Below are positions 33,715 to 43,055 of a stretch of DNA of 64,000 bases, in pieces. Under the pieces are notes generated by a model. It saw only the letters and a program-made list of their open reading frames with translations. It ran no database searches and had not been told where the DNA came from. Position 1 is the stretch's first letter, and each line of letters starts with the position of its first letter. The translations under genes were made by a program, and so were the position numbers. The DNA comes from Coprinellus micaceus (taxonomy: Eukaryota; Basidiomycota; Agaricomycetes; Agaricales; Psathyrellaceae), in assembly GCA_951394405.1 (NCBI GenBank), contig OX596338.1, forward strand, positions 2,790,001 to 2,854,000, written 5' to 3'.

Positions 33715-36275
33715 TCATTGGCCCCGTCCCTCGTCCTTGAACCTCCCGTCTATCGCAGGGCTCACGACAAGGAGATCCTCGTCCTGGCCACTGCACCTGA
33801 GGAAAGTCGTCGACTCTCCTTGTCTCGCCCTCGCGCCATCAAAAGGGTCGACAGTGCTCATGTGTTGGTTCGCAGAGGCGTTCAATTGATTACAGTAGTG
33901 CGCTTTGCTACGCTGCTGCTGGATGATCTTGTTGACAGCATTTTTCCAAAGAGACTTGGGCCTGCTGTCGTCCTCGTGGAGCCGGTATTCGATGGCAGCC
34001 CGCGTCTTGGGGTGGAAAGCCTTCGCATCTGCCTGAATGCGAGCCATTTTGTTGACGAAATGGGAACCTAGAACGGGTGAGCCGTCGTCGGTAATGCCTT
34101 GAGGAACGACTTACCAAGGAAGTATTTCCGGACAATGCTGCTCATCAGGGAGCCGCACTCCTCGTCAATGACGCGGTGGCACGACTTCAACGGGAGGAAA
34201 CCATCGTGTCCGTCCGCCATGTACTCTCTCGTCACGAGGGTGTATACCCTCTCACCCCTCTCCTTTTTCACTGGCTCGAGGTACACCGAGTCGATATCCT
34301 CTTTCTCTTTGATCATCCAAACACCTGTAACTCGATCCCCTGGCTCTCTTCGCGAATCATAGGTAACCTTGAAGCCAGAAATTACCGGGAATCGACTAGA
34401 AGATTGTCCGTTATTCAGTCAGAAGACTCGGAACGAGGCCAGGACCTAACTTACCCTTCTTGAGCAGGCCATTTACTCAGCCCGCCTTCTAAAGCTTCCC
34501 AGAGTGTTTGACCATCGGCCTCGATCACGATTAGCGGGTCCTCAAAGGGCAGGATTTCGAGAATGTCTCCCAGAGTGACCAGTCCAGGGCCATACGTGGA
34601 ATCCCCGCGAAGTGTCCCAGCGCAGATGAGGACACCATCGGAGCCTCCGTGCCCACTCATGAATAAACTGTCGTCATACGCATGGCGAACGATGTCTGCA
34701 AAGAGATTGCCGGCAATAGACTAGGGAGAGTAGCATCGTGTCAACATGGGGGGCTCTAGCAATAAATAGACGAACATAACATGCCTCGGTTGTTCGAATA
34801 TGATATGAGCGTAGGTCAAGCATCACAGTTGTGTTGCAAACGGGTGCCTTTAAAGTTGAGCCAACACCCGAAAGCAGCTTCGCCACCAAATCTGCCATCT
34901 TTTGGCTCTTCGGCGTGTCTGCAGCGGTATTATGGCGGGTACCTGAAAACCGAGGTCAATGCTAAGCGAATGATGAGTTATCATATTTAGCACACCTCGT
35001 ATTTCGCTGATGACCTTTCTCCTCACACTACCTTCAGCAGTATCATACAGCGTCAGTTGAATCTCGCTGAGATCCTTGAAGTCCGAGCCGCTCTTCACAA
35101 CCAAGACGTCGCCTTCGTCAGCTTCCGCTCCGAGGGTAGGCCGGGTCACTTCAAAGCCATCCCAGCTGTCCACACCCTTCGCGATGTAGTACAGGTGGTC
35201 GTGGCCACCGAAGAGAATGTCCGCGCCGTGTTCATTGTCAGTGGAATGATCCTTCTGACGGGATGGGCTAAGCGCAAAGATGTCCTTTGCCAGGGTGATG
35301 TCCTGGGAGTACCACATCCAAGATTAGTATGTGTCGATATGAATGCGCCTGCAGAACTTACATTGGGAATCCGAGAGTGAGTGAGTGCGATGATGATGTC
35401 GACTTGGTGCTCTCCTTCGGGATCTCTCAGGAGTTTCGACAGGTTTTTGGCAGTATCGCCCATCGACCTGTACTTGAACTCAGCCGGCCAAGATGCCACT
35501 GTAGCGATCCAATCTCTTCCAAACAGAAGTCAATAGGCCTGTATTCCGAGATGATAGTTGTTAAGGAAGGCTCACGCTTCGACCAGGCCAATAACCCCGA
35601 TTCGAACGCCAGTCCGCTCCACGACAAAGTATTCCTTCAGGCCTTCAGGAATCTTGCCAGTCTTTTCGTCGACAATGTTACTTAAAAGCCATGGCTACAC
35701 CGGGTCGGTCAACCAAGATGAGGTGAGGAAAACGAGATCCAAGACGTACAAAGTGTGTATCCCCAAGCAGGGTGGTTAGGTGCGGGTATCCTGACTTGGA
35801 TGAGCACGCTTGTCTCCTTTGCGAAACGGAACCACAAACCAAAGTCGAAATCGTGGTTCCCTGGATATGGACCCGCGTGAGTTGACCGATTGATTCAAGG
35901 TACAATAACGAAGCTCACCAGTTACGGTTACATCGATTCCCAGCTCGTTCAACACTGGGACCTATAAACGCGCGATCAGGATAGGGGACCCTGGCAAGTC
36001 GGCCTCAGCATCCGCACCATATGACTGCCTCTCGTCACCGAACTCTCAACTGAGGGCGAAAATACGTCCCCGGAGAACAACAACAGCCCATCCGGAGTCC
36101 CATCTTCGCGCTTGGGCCATTTACTCCTGAGATCGTCGACCAGCCAAGCGAACTGGGAGACATCGAACGTCTCGGGCGACGATGGACTGATCTTTTGAGG
36201 GGTAACGCGGTAGACATCGTTGAAATGAAGCAGGTTCAGCTTGGTTGCGTCGCTGTTGGTGGTATCGATCGCCAT
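33715..36275 (-). CDS. 5'-nucleotidase/UDP-sugar hydrolase family phosphoesterase
   Basis: A two-domain phosphoesterase. The N-terminal metallophosphatase begins LNLLHFNDVYRVTPQ at residue ~13, then GLLLFSGDVFSPS (GD), GNHDFDFGLWFR (~35850) and DIIIALTHSRIPN. Also present are DILFGGHDHLYYI (GHxH) and, after a linker, the C-terminal 5'-nucleotidase domain (GVLICAGTLRGDSTYGPG; GDILEILPFEDPLIVIEADG). There is no signal peptide, so a cytosolic enzyme is likely, unlike the secreted or GPI-anchored 5'-nucleotidases. The usual N-D-x-H metal motif reads N-D-V-Y here. This matches a eukaryotic subgroup with HFNDVY, whose natural substrate is unclear. About ten short introns. The C-terminal tail after ~34050 is hydrophilic (KTRAAIEYRLHEDDSRPKSL). 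Confidence 0.88.
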
Positions 36276-36659
36276 TATGGATGGCGTAAGTTGGGAGGAG
36301 GTCCAATGGAAAGGCTATTGTCGAATGGAGATCGCTGCAAACAATGGGGTCAAGAGAGCAGCGAATCAGATGTGGCGCTAAACAAACAGGCAGAAGGTCA
36401 TTATATAGCGATGGTGGCATTACACTGCCTGCTAAGCTAATATTACACGAGGGCCGCAACACATGGTGCGCGGGTTGGGAGGCTGGATCGAGGCTGTGGT
36501 GGGCCCGAGAGTAGCGTCAGTTCGTTCGTACACCCACTGCATATGTAGGAGACAATCCCCAGTGGTGGTCTTCAACGAACTCGAGGTCGCATCTCATTCG
36601 GCAAGTCGAGAAGACGGGATGCAGGCGTAGGGGAAAACTTAGGAGCTCCGAGAACCCTC
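36276..36659. other. Intergenic region between the 5'-nucleotidase-like gene and SPT4
   Basis: A 384-bp gap between two minus-strand genes. It must hold the promoter of the 5'-nucleotidase-like gene and the SPT4 3' UTR. I see no distinct element. Confidence 0.45.
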
Positions 36660-37131
36660 TCAATCTTGGTCTGTCTGGTCTCTTTGTCGGTACCGAATTC
36701 CACGGTTCTCCAGGTCAGCCTCGATATCTTCAGGTATCCGTCCCTTCACTCGAACAGCGTACATCCCACGAGCGTATTTTGCTATTGACGTCCAAGCCAA
36801 GTCAGACTCGGCCCGACAATGAGACCTCCAAATGAGTACGCACATGTTCTTTGCCACCTCGCTACCCAGCTACTGTCAGGGTCAATCACAGAAATGACAC
36901 CCTCGAAAAAGGTTGTTGTGCAATTGGCGATTCGTTCCGGGTTGCCCTTCAACTAAAATGGAGGTCAATTGCGTCCCCTCAAGGCCTTCCGGACTGAGCA
37001 CAACGCACCTGAAGGATCTCCTCGCAGTTCGGGCATCCGTTTTTTCTAAAGTCTGCAGGTACTTGGATAATAGAACACAGAAGGCAAGCACGCAGCTGTT
37101 TAGAACGAGCTTGGGCGGGGATGGTGGCCAT
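36660..37131 (-). CDS. SPT4: Transcription elongation factor Spt4 (DSIF small subunit)
   Basis: A small zinc-finger protein that pairs with Spt5 on elongating RNA polymerase II. Three exons. The first (from 37131) reads ATIPAQARSKQLRACLLCSI, then FRKNGCPNCEEILQ, giving the CxxC...CPNC zinc ligands. The second reads LKGNPERIANCTTTFFEGVI, DPDSSWVARWQR. The third begins with a split Ser codon, SKYARGMYAVRVKGRIPEDI, and ends with a short charged tail. Size (about 120 residues) and order match Spt4. It is head to head with BMT2, 133 bp apart. Confidence 0.95.
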
Positions 37132-37264
37132 GACGGTCGAGGATGAAGGGGCTCAGGAGCTGCTTGAAATGGCAAGGATTTGATCGGTGTTTGTTTATAA
37201 GCACTGGCTGAATAGCACTTGGACTCAAACCACGATGCCGATGCACCCATGAACTCTCATTGAA
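37132..37264. promoter_or_regulatory. Short divergent promoter, SPT4/BMT2
   Basis: Only 133 bp separate the two start codons, so the two genes must share promoter space. No TATA box is evident. Shared expression of the two housekeeping genes is inferred. Confidence 0.55.
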
Positions 37265-38275
37265 ATGCCAAAGGCACGGAAAAAGAAAACACCCATCGTC
37301 CAGAAGCCCACTAGCGATGCCGCGAGGTCGAGCAAGCCCGAGGTCACCCGCTCTGTGATTCGAGAATTCCATGTTCTCCTCAAGCGCCAAACCCAGCTTC
37401 AGAAGAACAAGGTGCAGAATGCAGCGACGACAGCGGAACTCGACCAGATCGGAAAGCGGATAGAGGAGCTCGGGGGCCTGGAACGATACCAGCACATGTC
37501 GGCTGTGGGGCAGAAGGACGACCGAGGAGGGGGAAGCCATAAAATTCTTATTGGGTGGATGAAGGGGTTGGCACTACATAGGAGGACAGAGGAGCAGGGG
37601 AAGCTGAAGTGCGTTTATCTTGATATCATGTCTCTATATTTTCATCCAATATGGTATACAGACTACTTGAAGTGGGTGCACTCCTACCCGACAATTACCA
37701 ATCTTGTTCTTCCTGGATAGACTGCCAGCCCATTGACCTCAACTCCCGGCACCCCTCCATCCTCCAGCAGGACTTCTTCCTGATTGACCAGGGAACCAAC
37801 TGCGCCAAGTGGTCTGCTATCAGCCTGAGCTTGGTACTCAACTTCGTACCGGACCCAAAAGATCGGGGTGAGTTATCTCGGACCCCGTATCGGCACTGTC
37901 CTTCGACGATGCACTCATTCTGGCACATACAGGCCGGATGCTCCGCATGGCCCATTCCATGCTCGTCCTTGACGGTTACCTTTTCGTAGCAGTACGTACC
38001 TGATTCTATCGACGAGGCCTCATCCAATCCGAACCCTCTAGCTTCCCCTGCCCTGCGTATCCAACTCGCGGTACCTCACCTTCGACCACTTCCAATCCCT
38101 AATGACGATCGTCGGCTTCAAGCAAATACAATCGAAATGGCGCGAAGGTGGCAAGATGGTGTACTACCTCTATCAGAAGCAGGAGCCATCGGTACCGCAC
38201 GACTGCACCCTCTTCTCCAAAAAACAAGAACTGCGGACAGGGCCACGGAACAACTTTGCCGTCCTCCTCGCATGA
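37265..38275 (+). CDS. BMT2: 25S rRNA (adenine-N1)-methyltransferase Bmt2
   Basis: A nucleolar SAM-dependent methyltransferase; in yeast Bmt2 makes m1A2142 in 25S rRNA. The basic N-terminus (PKARKKKTPIVQKP) fits nucleolar targeting. Next come ITRSV-type helix residues (RSVIREFHVLLKRQTQLQKN), LGGLERYQHMSAVGQ, then the Rossmann core LLEVGALLPDNYQ, CQPIDLNSRHPSILQQDFF, and the family signature ISLSLVLNFVPDPKDRGRML. It ends with LDGYLFVALPLPCVSNSRYL, HFQSLMTIVGFKQIQSKWRE. Four exons; splitting the AAG codon at 37608/37609 restores GKLKLLEVG. The stop TGA is at 38273-38275. Confidence 0.93.
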
Positions 38276-38708
38276 TAACAGAGCGAGCGAACATCGGCGG
38301 GCTGCTGCGAGGCGTCGGAAGTGATCAGTAGAACAGCTGTAAGTAGGGAGGAAGGAACAGACAAATGGTCGTCAAGCGACGCATCCTGTAATTCGTGTGA
38401 GCGGTTGTTACTACAAAAAAAAGATGGGATAGGTAAAGAGATGGACAGGCGGTATGGGCTGACGAGGGCGGGGGGGTAAATCGGGTGTGTGTGTGGTCGA
38501 TTCTACTTGTAGTACCGGAAGTCTGGCCGGACGATTAAGACGAGGGGAGAAGCCGAACGCATGAGTTGGCTAGGGTTGGGACAATGCGAGAACTTGAAGA
38601 AGAAACAAAGCTTGAGAAGATCAAACTGCTGTGCGACAACGAATAAAAGGAGCGGAGGTCCAGACCCGCGATAGGTAGCGTCTAGGAGGGCGGAGATGTT
38701 GCACAAGT
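38276..38708. other. Convergent intergenic region, BMT2/tetraspanin
   Basis: A 433-bp region between two converging genes, holding both 3' UTRs. It includes a short GTGTGTGTGTGG run near 38487 and a single CTAGGGTTGGG near 38570. I see no gene. Confidence 0.45.
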
Positions 38709-39605
38709 TTACACAAATCCACGGCCACCGCGTTTGGCGTCTATCCTCTTGAAACGCTCAGCCTCGTCCCTCTAGAAAAACCGATTTGTTGCCATTAGTA
38801 ATGTTCCCGGGTAGATAGTCAACTGAAGCGCACCTTCTTGATAACGCAGAGTGTTGCGAGGATCATGCACAGGACGACAGCCATGAAGCCGTATACGGAT
38901 CTGTAATAAACATCTCAGCACTATTCGGAGCATAGGAATACCAGAACGTACGTGAAGACGTTGTTAAGGGTATGATCAGCAAAGCCCGTAATGTACTTGA
39001 CACAGTAGCTGACTTCGGTCTCGGCGTCCTGTGGAAGGGCAGCGATGACTTCAGCGCTTGTGCAGAAGCTACCTCCAATTTCTGCAAAGTCGGTGCCGTT
39101 GAAATAACCGCAGCAGCTGAACTATGGAAGGGTCAGATAACGGAGACATCTGGATTCGGAGCGACGCACCTGATCCTGAAGCGAAATCCTCTCCTCCCGC
39201 GTCAACAACTTCCACAGCTCGTAGAAATTCGCCCTCTCCCTGAGAGTGTAGAACCAGACGAAGGTGCCGATGGTGACAATGCCGAGCGCGTCGATAACCA
39301 GGGCGTAATTGAGCAACACGAGGGGCATGGTAACATGGTTGCGCTGAACAATGGCTGCCACCGAGATGACGAAGGTGACCAGCAGTGAGACTCCGAGGAT
39401 GGTACCAGCTAGAAGAGGGGGTGTAAACAGACTAGGACATTAGAGAAGGGAGGGACTCACCGGTGAGGTCAGCATCGGAGAGAACCATGTTCATCAGGAC
39501 GTTAGGGGCACGCCAGATAATGGAGAGAACGAGCGAAATAACGCCTGAAGCAAGCAGCAGAACGTCGAGGATCGCCCAAGAAGCCATCAAGCCTTTGGAA
39601 ACCAT
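38709..39605 (-). CDS. Tetraspanin
   Basis: A four-pass membrane protein of the tetraspanin family in five exons, starting MVSKGLMASWAILDVLLLAS at 39605. TM1 is ILDVLLLASGVISLVLSII, TM2 is TILGVSLLVTFVISVAAIV and TM3 is VLLNYALVIDALGIVTIGTF. The large extracellular loop has the diagnostic Cys-Cys-Gly (FSCCGYFNGTDF) and further cysteines (GGSFCTSAEV; EVSYCVKYITG). TM4 is VYGFMAVVLCMILATLCVI, with a short charged tail (RFKRIDAKRGGRGFV). Fungal tetraspanins (Pls1, Tsp2/Tsp3) act in polarity and membrane organisation. The basidiomycete Tsp2 group is the likeliest match by layout, not proven. The MBF1 upstream region starts beyond its 5' end. Confidence 0.88.
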
Positions 39606-40038
39606 CTTGGATAGTAGTTTGAATGGGATGGAAAGCTGTGGGTAGTGCCGTCGGTCGGGGTCGGCGGGCAGCGAGCGACTTGGACTCACAATGAAGGGTG
39701 TCTGAAGGGATTGCGAAGGTCGAAAGTATCCTCCCTGTCAAAGGAAGCTGAAGAGAAAGAAAGCACAGGGAAGGAAGCGGGTGAAAGAAAGGAATGGACG
39801 TTCGACGTCCTGCGCTAGCGCTGTCGGCAGAGATGAATGAGAGAAAGGAGAGAATCAGTCCATTGTCGTTGTATACCCGACCCCCGCCTCATGGTGATGC
39901 ACGTACCAAAAGTATGGAACCGACACGAAAAAGAAAGGAAACGAAGCAAAAAGACCAAAGTGTCTGGTCAAGAGACGATGCTCACTATATAAAAGGCCCT
40001 GATCATTGTGCAGGCCCAGTTGCCAACAACAAGTCGCC
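39606..40038. promoter_or_regulatory. Tetraspanin/MBF1 upstream region with a consensus TATA box
   Basis: The divergent region between the tetraspanin start (-) and the plus-strand reading frames. A textbook TATATAAAAGG lies at 39986-39996 on the plus strand, 43 bp before the ATG at 40039 and 335 bp before the MBF1 ATG. No other gene is seen. Confidence 0.55.
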
Positions 40039-40254
40039 ATGGCTACACGTGGCTTCTGCTGCGAGCGATGGCCGTCCTCCCAGGGGCCCGTCGTGTCTAG
40101 ACCAGTGCAGGCAGTCCCTCCTCGTCATTGGATTCCAGACGTCCTCGACTCCCCGGCGATGGCAGTACGCTTCATAGATGAGCGGAGACGACATTCAATT
40201 CGGAGTCAGGATTTGTCACTCGATCACCGTCAATTCTATAAGACACCGAGCTGA
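40039..40254 (+). CDS. Short ORF (71 aa) ahead of MBF1: uORF or small gene
   Basis: An uninterrupted ORF with a strong start context (GTCGCCATGG). It begins MATRGFCCERW and ends QFYKTPS at 40254, 76 bp before the MBF1 ATG. A consensus TATA box lies 43 bp upstream of its start codon. A CACGTG E-box (40045-40050) lies within it. I recognise no family, and composition does not prove coding. It may be an upstream ORF in the MBF1 leader, an independent short gene, or chance. Confidence 0.3.
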   Translation: MATRGFCCERWPSSQGPVVSRPVQAVPPRHWIPDVLDSPAMAVRFIDERRRHSIRSQDLSLDHRQFYKTPS

Positions 40255-40330
40255 GGAGGCTGTTCACCAAAGCTCTCTCTCTGACCACCACCCACTCCCC
40301 GCATCCACACCTTTTTCTCTGTAATTCGCC

Positions 40331-41056
40331 ATGGCTGACTGGGACAAGGAAGTTCGCATTGGATACAAGCGCACCACCCCCAAGGTCACCAAGAAGGACT
40401 CCGATGTCAATGGTGAGTAGCCTTTCCAATAGGTCTGGGTTGGTTCTGACCAATGCTATAGCTGTACGTCAGGATGGGCGCTGCAATATATCTCGTTCTC
40501 CCTCTAACCTGTCTTTCTGAAGGCTCGTCGTGCAGGCGCTGTCGTCGCTACCGACAAGAAGATCACCATTGGTTCCAACAAGGCCCATGTCGGTACGTCA
40601 CTTTACTGTCCTCGTCCCGTACACCCCGCTCAAGGTCTCTTGCAGGCACCGACCACCAGCGCATAGCCAAGCTCGACCGTGACAACGAAGTCGCCCCTCC
40701 CGCCAAGGTCGCGCCCTCCGTCGGTCGGGTGAGCAATTTCCTCGGGCTTACATCTTCCAGAACGTTCTCTGACATTCCGTTCACCCCCAGGCCATCCAAA
40801 CCGCCCGCATGGAGAAGCAGTTCTCGCAGAAGGACGTCGCCCAGAAGGTCAATGAGAAGCCTACTGTTATCCAGGACTACGAGTCTGGAAAGGCCATCCC
40901 CAATCCCCAGATCCTGGGCAAGCTCGAGCGGGTCCTCGGTGTCAAACTTCGTGGTGCGTATTGGCGCCAGCGATCTCTCTTATCATCGGCCACGTTCTGA
41001 TGTCATTCGCAGGGTCCGACATTGGGAAGAAGCTGGAGGGGCCCAAGAAGACCTAA
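40331..41056 (+). CDS. MBF1: Multiprotein bridging factor 1 (MBF1)
   Basis: A 147-residue coactivator and ribosome-associated quality-control factor. The N-terminal MBF1 domain starts [20 protein letters not shown]. The C-terminal Cro/C1-type helix-turn-helix covers about residues 80-135 ([40 protein letters not shown]). The C-terminus is [14 protein letters not shown]. Six exons: 40331-40412, 40462-40463, 40523-40592, 40646-40728, 40791-40953 and 41013-41056, totalling 444 nt. The second exon is only two bases. It is needed to read [15 protein letters not shown] across the junction, as in all MBF1 proteins. In fungi MBF1 bridges bZIP activators to TBP and prevents frameshifting on stalled ribosomes (family knowledge). 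Confidence 0.95.
40462..40463 (+). other. MBF1: 2-nt micro-exon of MBF1 (CT)
   Basis: It is flanked by a 49-nt intron (40413-40461; GTGAGT, CTGAC, TATAG) and a 59-nt intron (40464-40522; GTACGT, CTAAC, TGAAG). Exon 1 ends in AAT-G; adding CT gives GCT, and exon 3 continues GCTCGTCGT. Direct joining of exons 1 and 3 shifts the frame. Reading through the second intron meets a TGA. Confidence 0.75.
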
Positions 41057-41305
41057 GCGGTTAACCTCTTGTCTGTCCCTCCTCCCCATTGTACAACTAT
41101 AATTTGTACCATTTTATCGTCCTAGATGACATACCTGTGATTTTAGGCTTCTTCAATACCCCTGCTATAGCTAATAGATGGAGAAGCGTGTTGATGATAC
41201 AAAGGGTACAGACCCAAGAAAAGCAAGGTGGTATACAGAGAAATGAGCAGCTACACGGTATAATTAAGTTTGTTCCGACTCTGGATCGCCCTTGAAATCA
41301 ACGTA

Positions 41306-42878
41306 TTAGCACTTCAAGCCCCTCTGTCGGGCAAGGAAACTTACAAATGAGATATAATCTGGGCTTTCGCAAGCCTTGTACTCCTTCAGCACCTCTTCAC
41401 AGGTCGCCCTGCAAAGCTGTCAGCATAGAAGGGGAGAATGGATCTGCTGATCTTACCGAGCGTCGTCGAACTCGTCCAAGCTGTTCTCGAAGATCCGTTC
41501 TTTCTTGTACTGGTCCAAGAATGCGCTGCGCTTCTTCAGTCTGTCGAACTGATCGAGCATGCGTTTGAATAGCTGTATCGCTCGTTAGCGCCTATGCACT
41601 TGAAGCCTAAAAAACCACTTACCGAGGCGATACTCGTGTGGTTCGCCAACATGAGGCCACTGACACGGTGGTTGGACTGGACATAGGGCGATCTTCGCGT
41701 CAGGGCGACTTGGATGGATGCGGGGCCCCACGGAATGAAGTTGGCAAGCTGGCGTTCACGGATGCGGAGAAGAGATTGGTGAACATCGGTCGGATCGACG
41801 TCGCCCTGAATGACGTTCAAGATGGAGATGTAGCAGGCCGTCTTGCTGGGGGTGGTAAGCACCATGCGGTTCTTGGGCTGCAGAAGCCGCCGCATAACGT
41901 CGAGCACTGTCGTCCGCCGGATGGTTTTGGCAGCGTCGATCTGGTCGCCCGTAAAGGGCGTATAGGACGTCATGAGGAAGTGGCACCGCGGCGTCGGGAT
42001 GAGGGACGCCAGCATCCCCACGAGGTCGTTGTTCATGTATCCGGGGTACCGCAGTGTCTGTGTGCTCGCGGCCATGACCGTCGCGACAAGCTGGTTTGTC
42101 TGGTCGAAGCTCGGCGCCTGCACATGCATACGATCCGCAGATATCCGCGCCAGGGCGCCGTTATCAAGGACGACGACCGAGTCGGCGTGGTTCACGAGGC
42201 GCTTCAGCGCGAGCATGGAGTTGTATGGCTGGACGACGACGTCCCCCTCAGTCGCGTTGGGGAACACGCTGTAGGTCTGGATAAGTTTCTTGGGAAACTT
42301 GTCATTGAGACGCTCGAGCATGAAGGAGCCGAGCCCCGATCCTGTTCCGCCAGCTATGGAGTGCATGACCATGAACCCTTCGAGCGAGTCGCTACCCTCT
42401 GCCTCGCGATCTATCATCTCCATAATCTCTTCGTAGATGCGCTCCCCAGTTGAGTACCCCTGTGCCCAGTTGTTTCCGGCTCCTCCACCATCCTTCGACA
42501 GAAAAATGTTCTCTGGGTTGTAGAGGTTGGCGTGAGAGGAGGTCAGGATGTTGTTGATCACCTAGCACGATGTTAACCAACGTTTTAGCGCAACTAGATG
42601 AACACTTGCTCGAGGCTCAAGGTCGATAAGAATAGCGCGTGGGATGTAATGCTCGTCGTCCGCCTGGTAGAAAAACACGTCCTTGCGATCTCCTCCTTCG
42701 TTCGCCCATGATTCAAAGATCCCGTCCTGGCTGATACCATGCTCCGCGCATAGGCGCTGCCAAAACACCGATCCCACTATGACGCGTTCAGATTAATAAC
42801 CACGGACATTTGACATTCAACATACACACTTTGGTTTCCGCATTGCCCCAGCTGCACAGTTACAATTTCTCGCGGCAT
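41306..42878 (-). CDS. TUB4: Gamma-tubulin
   Basis: The microtubule-nucleating tubulin of the spindle pole body. It starts [15 protein letters not shown] at 42878 and continues across an intron with [36 protein letters not shown] and the GTP-binding loop [20 protein letters not shown]. Next come [20 protein letters not shown] and [20 protein letters not shown], all gamma-specific. The C-terminal part ([40 protein letters not shown]) ends [18 protein letters not shown]. The intron between LEPR and VINNIL (42609-42562, 48 nt) has a GC donor (GCAAGT), because no GT donor keeps the frame. Length is near the usual 450 residues. It is divergent from the senescence-domain gene, 177 bp apart. Confidence 0.96.
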
Positions 42879-43055
42879 TTTGGCGTTGGCGTCGGTGTAA
42901 ATGAATCGCGTCCAAGGCGCTGCATGTCACAGAGTCACGCGCTGTCACGCATGGCATGGGCGCCAAGCAAAAAATAGGGGCTGTACAGGATGATATCACA
43001 CAACGAATATAATCTGGGAGTCGATTTCCAGTTCCCTTCTCCACCATTCACCCCC
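42879..43055. promoter_or_regulatory. Divergent promoter, gamma-tubulin/senescence-domain gene
   Basis: 177 bp between start codons. If the in-frame ATG at 42990 is used by the plus-strand gene, the gap is 111 bp. No clear TATA box. Confidence 0.5.

Noticed and set aside
41308..41375. A further intron at the 3' end of gamma-tubulin (GTAAGT after ISF)
   Set aside because: The next usable AG would make an intron of about 24 nt, too short. Reading through gives a plausible terminus ending at the TAA at 41306-41308.
41638..42453. A 271-codon plus-strand open frame
   Set aside because: It is the exact antisense of the gamma-tubulin exon. The sense strand matches a universally conserved protein; the antisense frame is an effect of codon bias.
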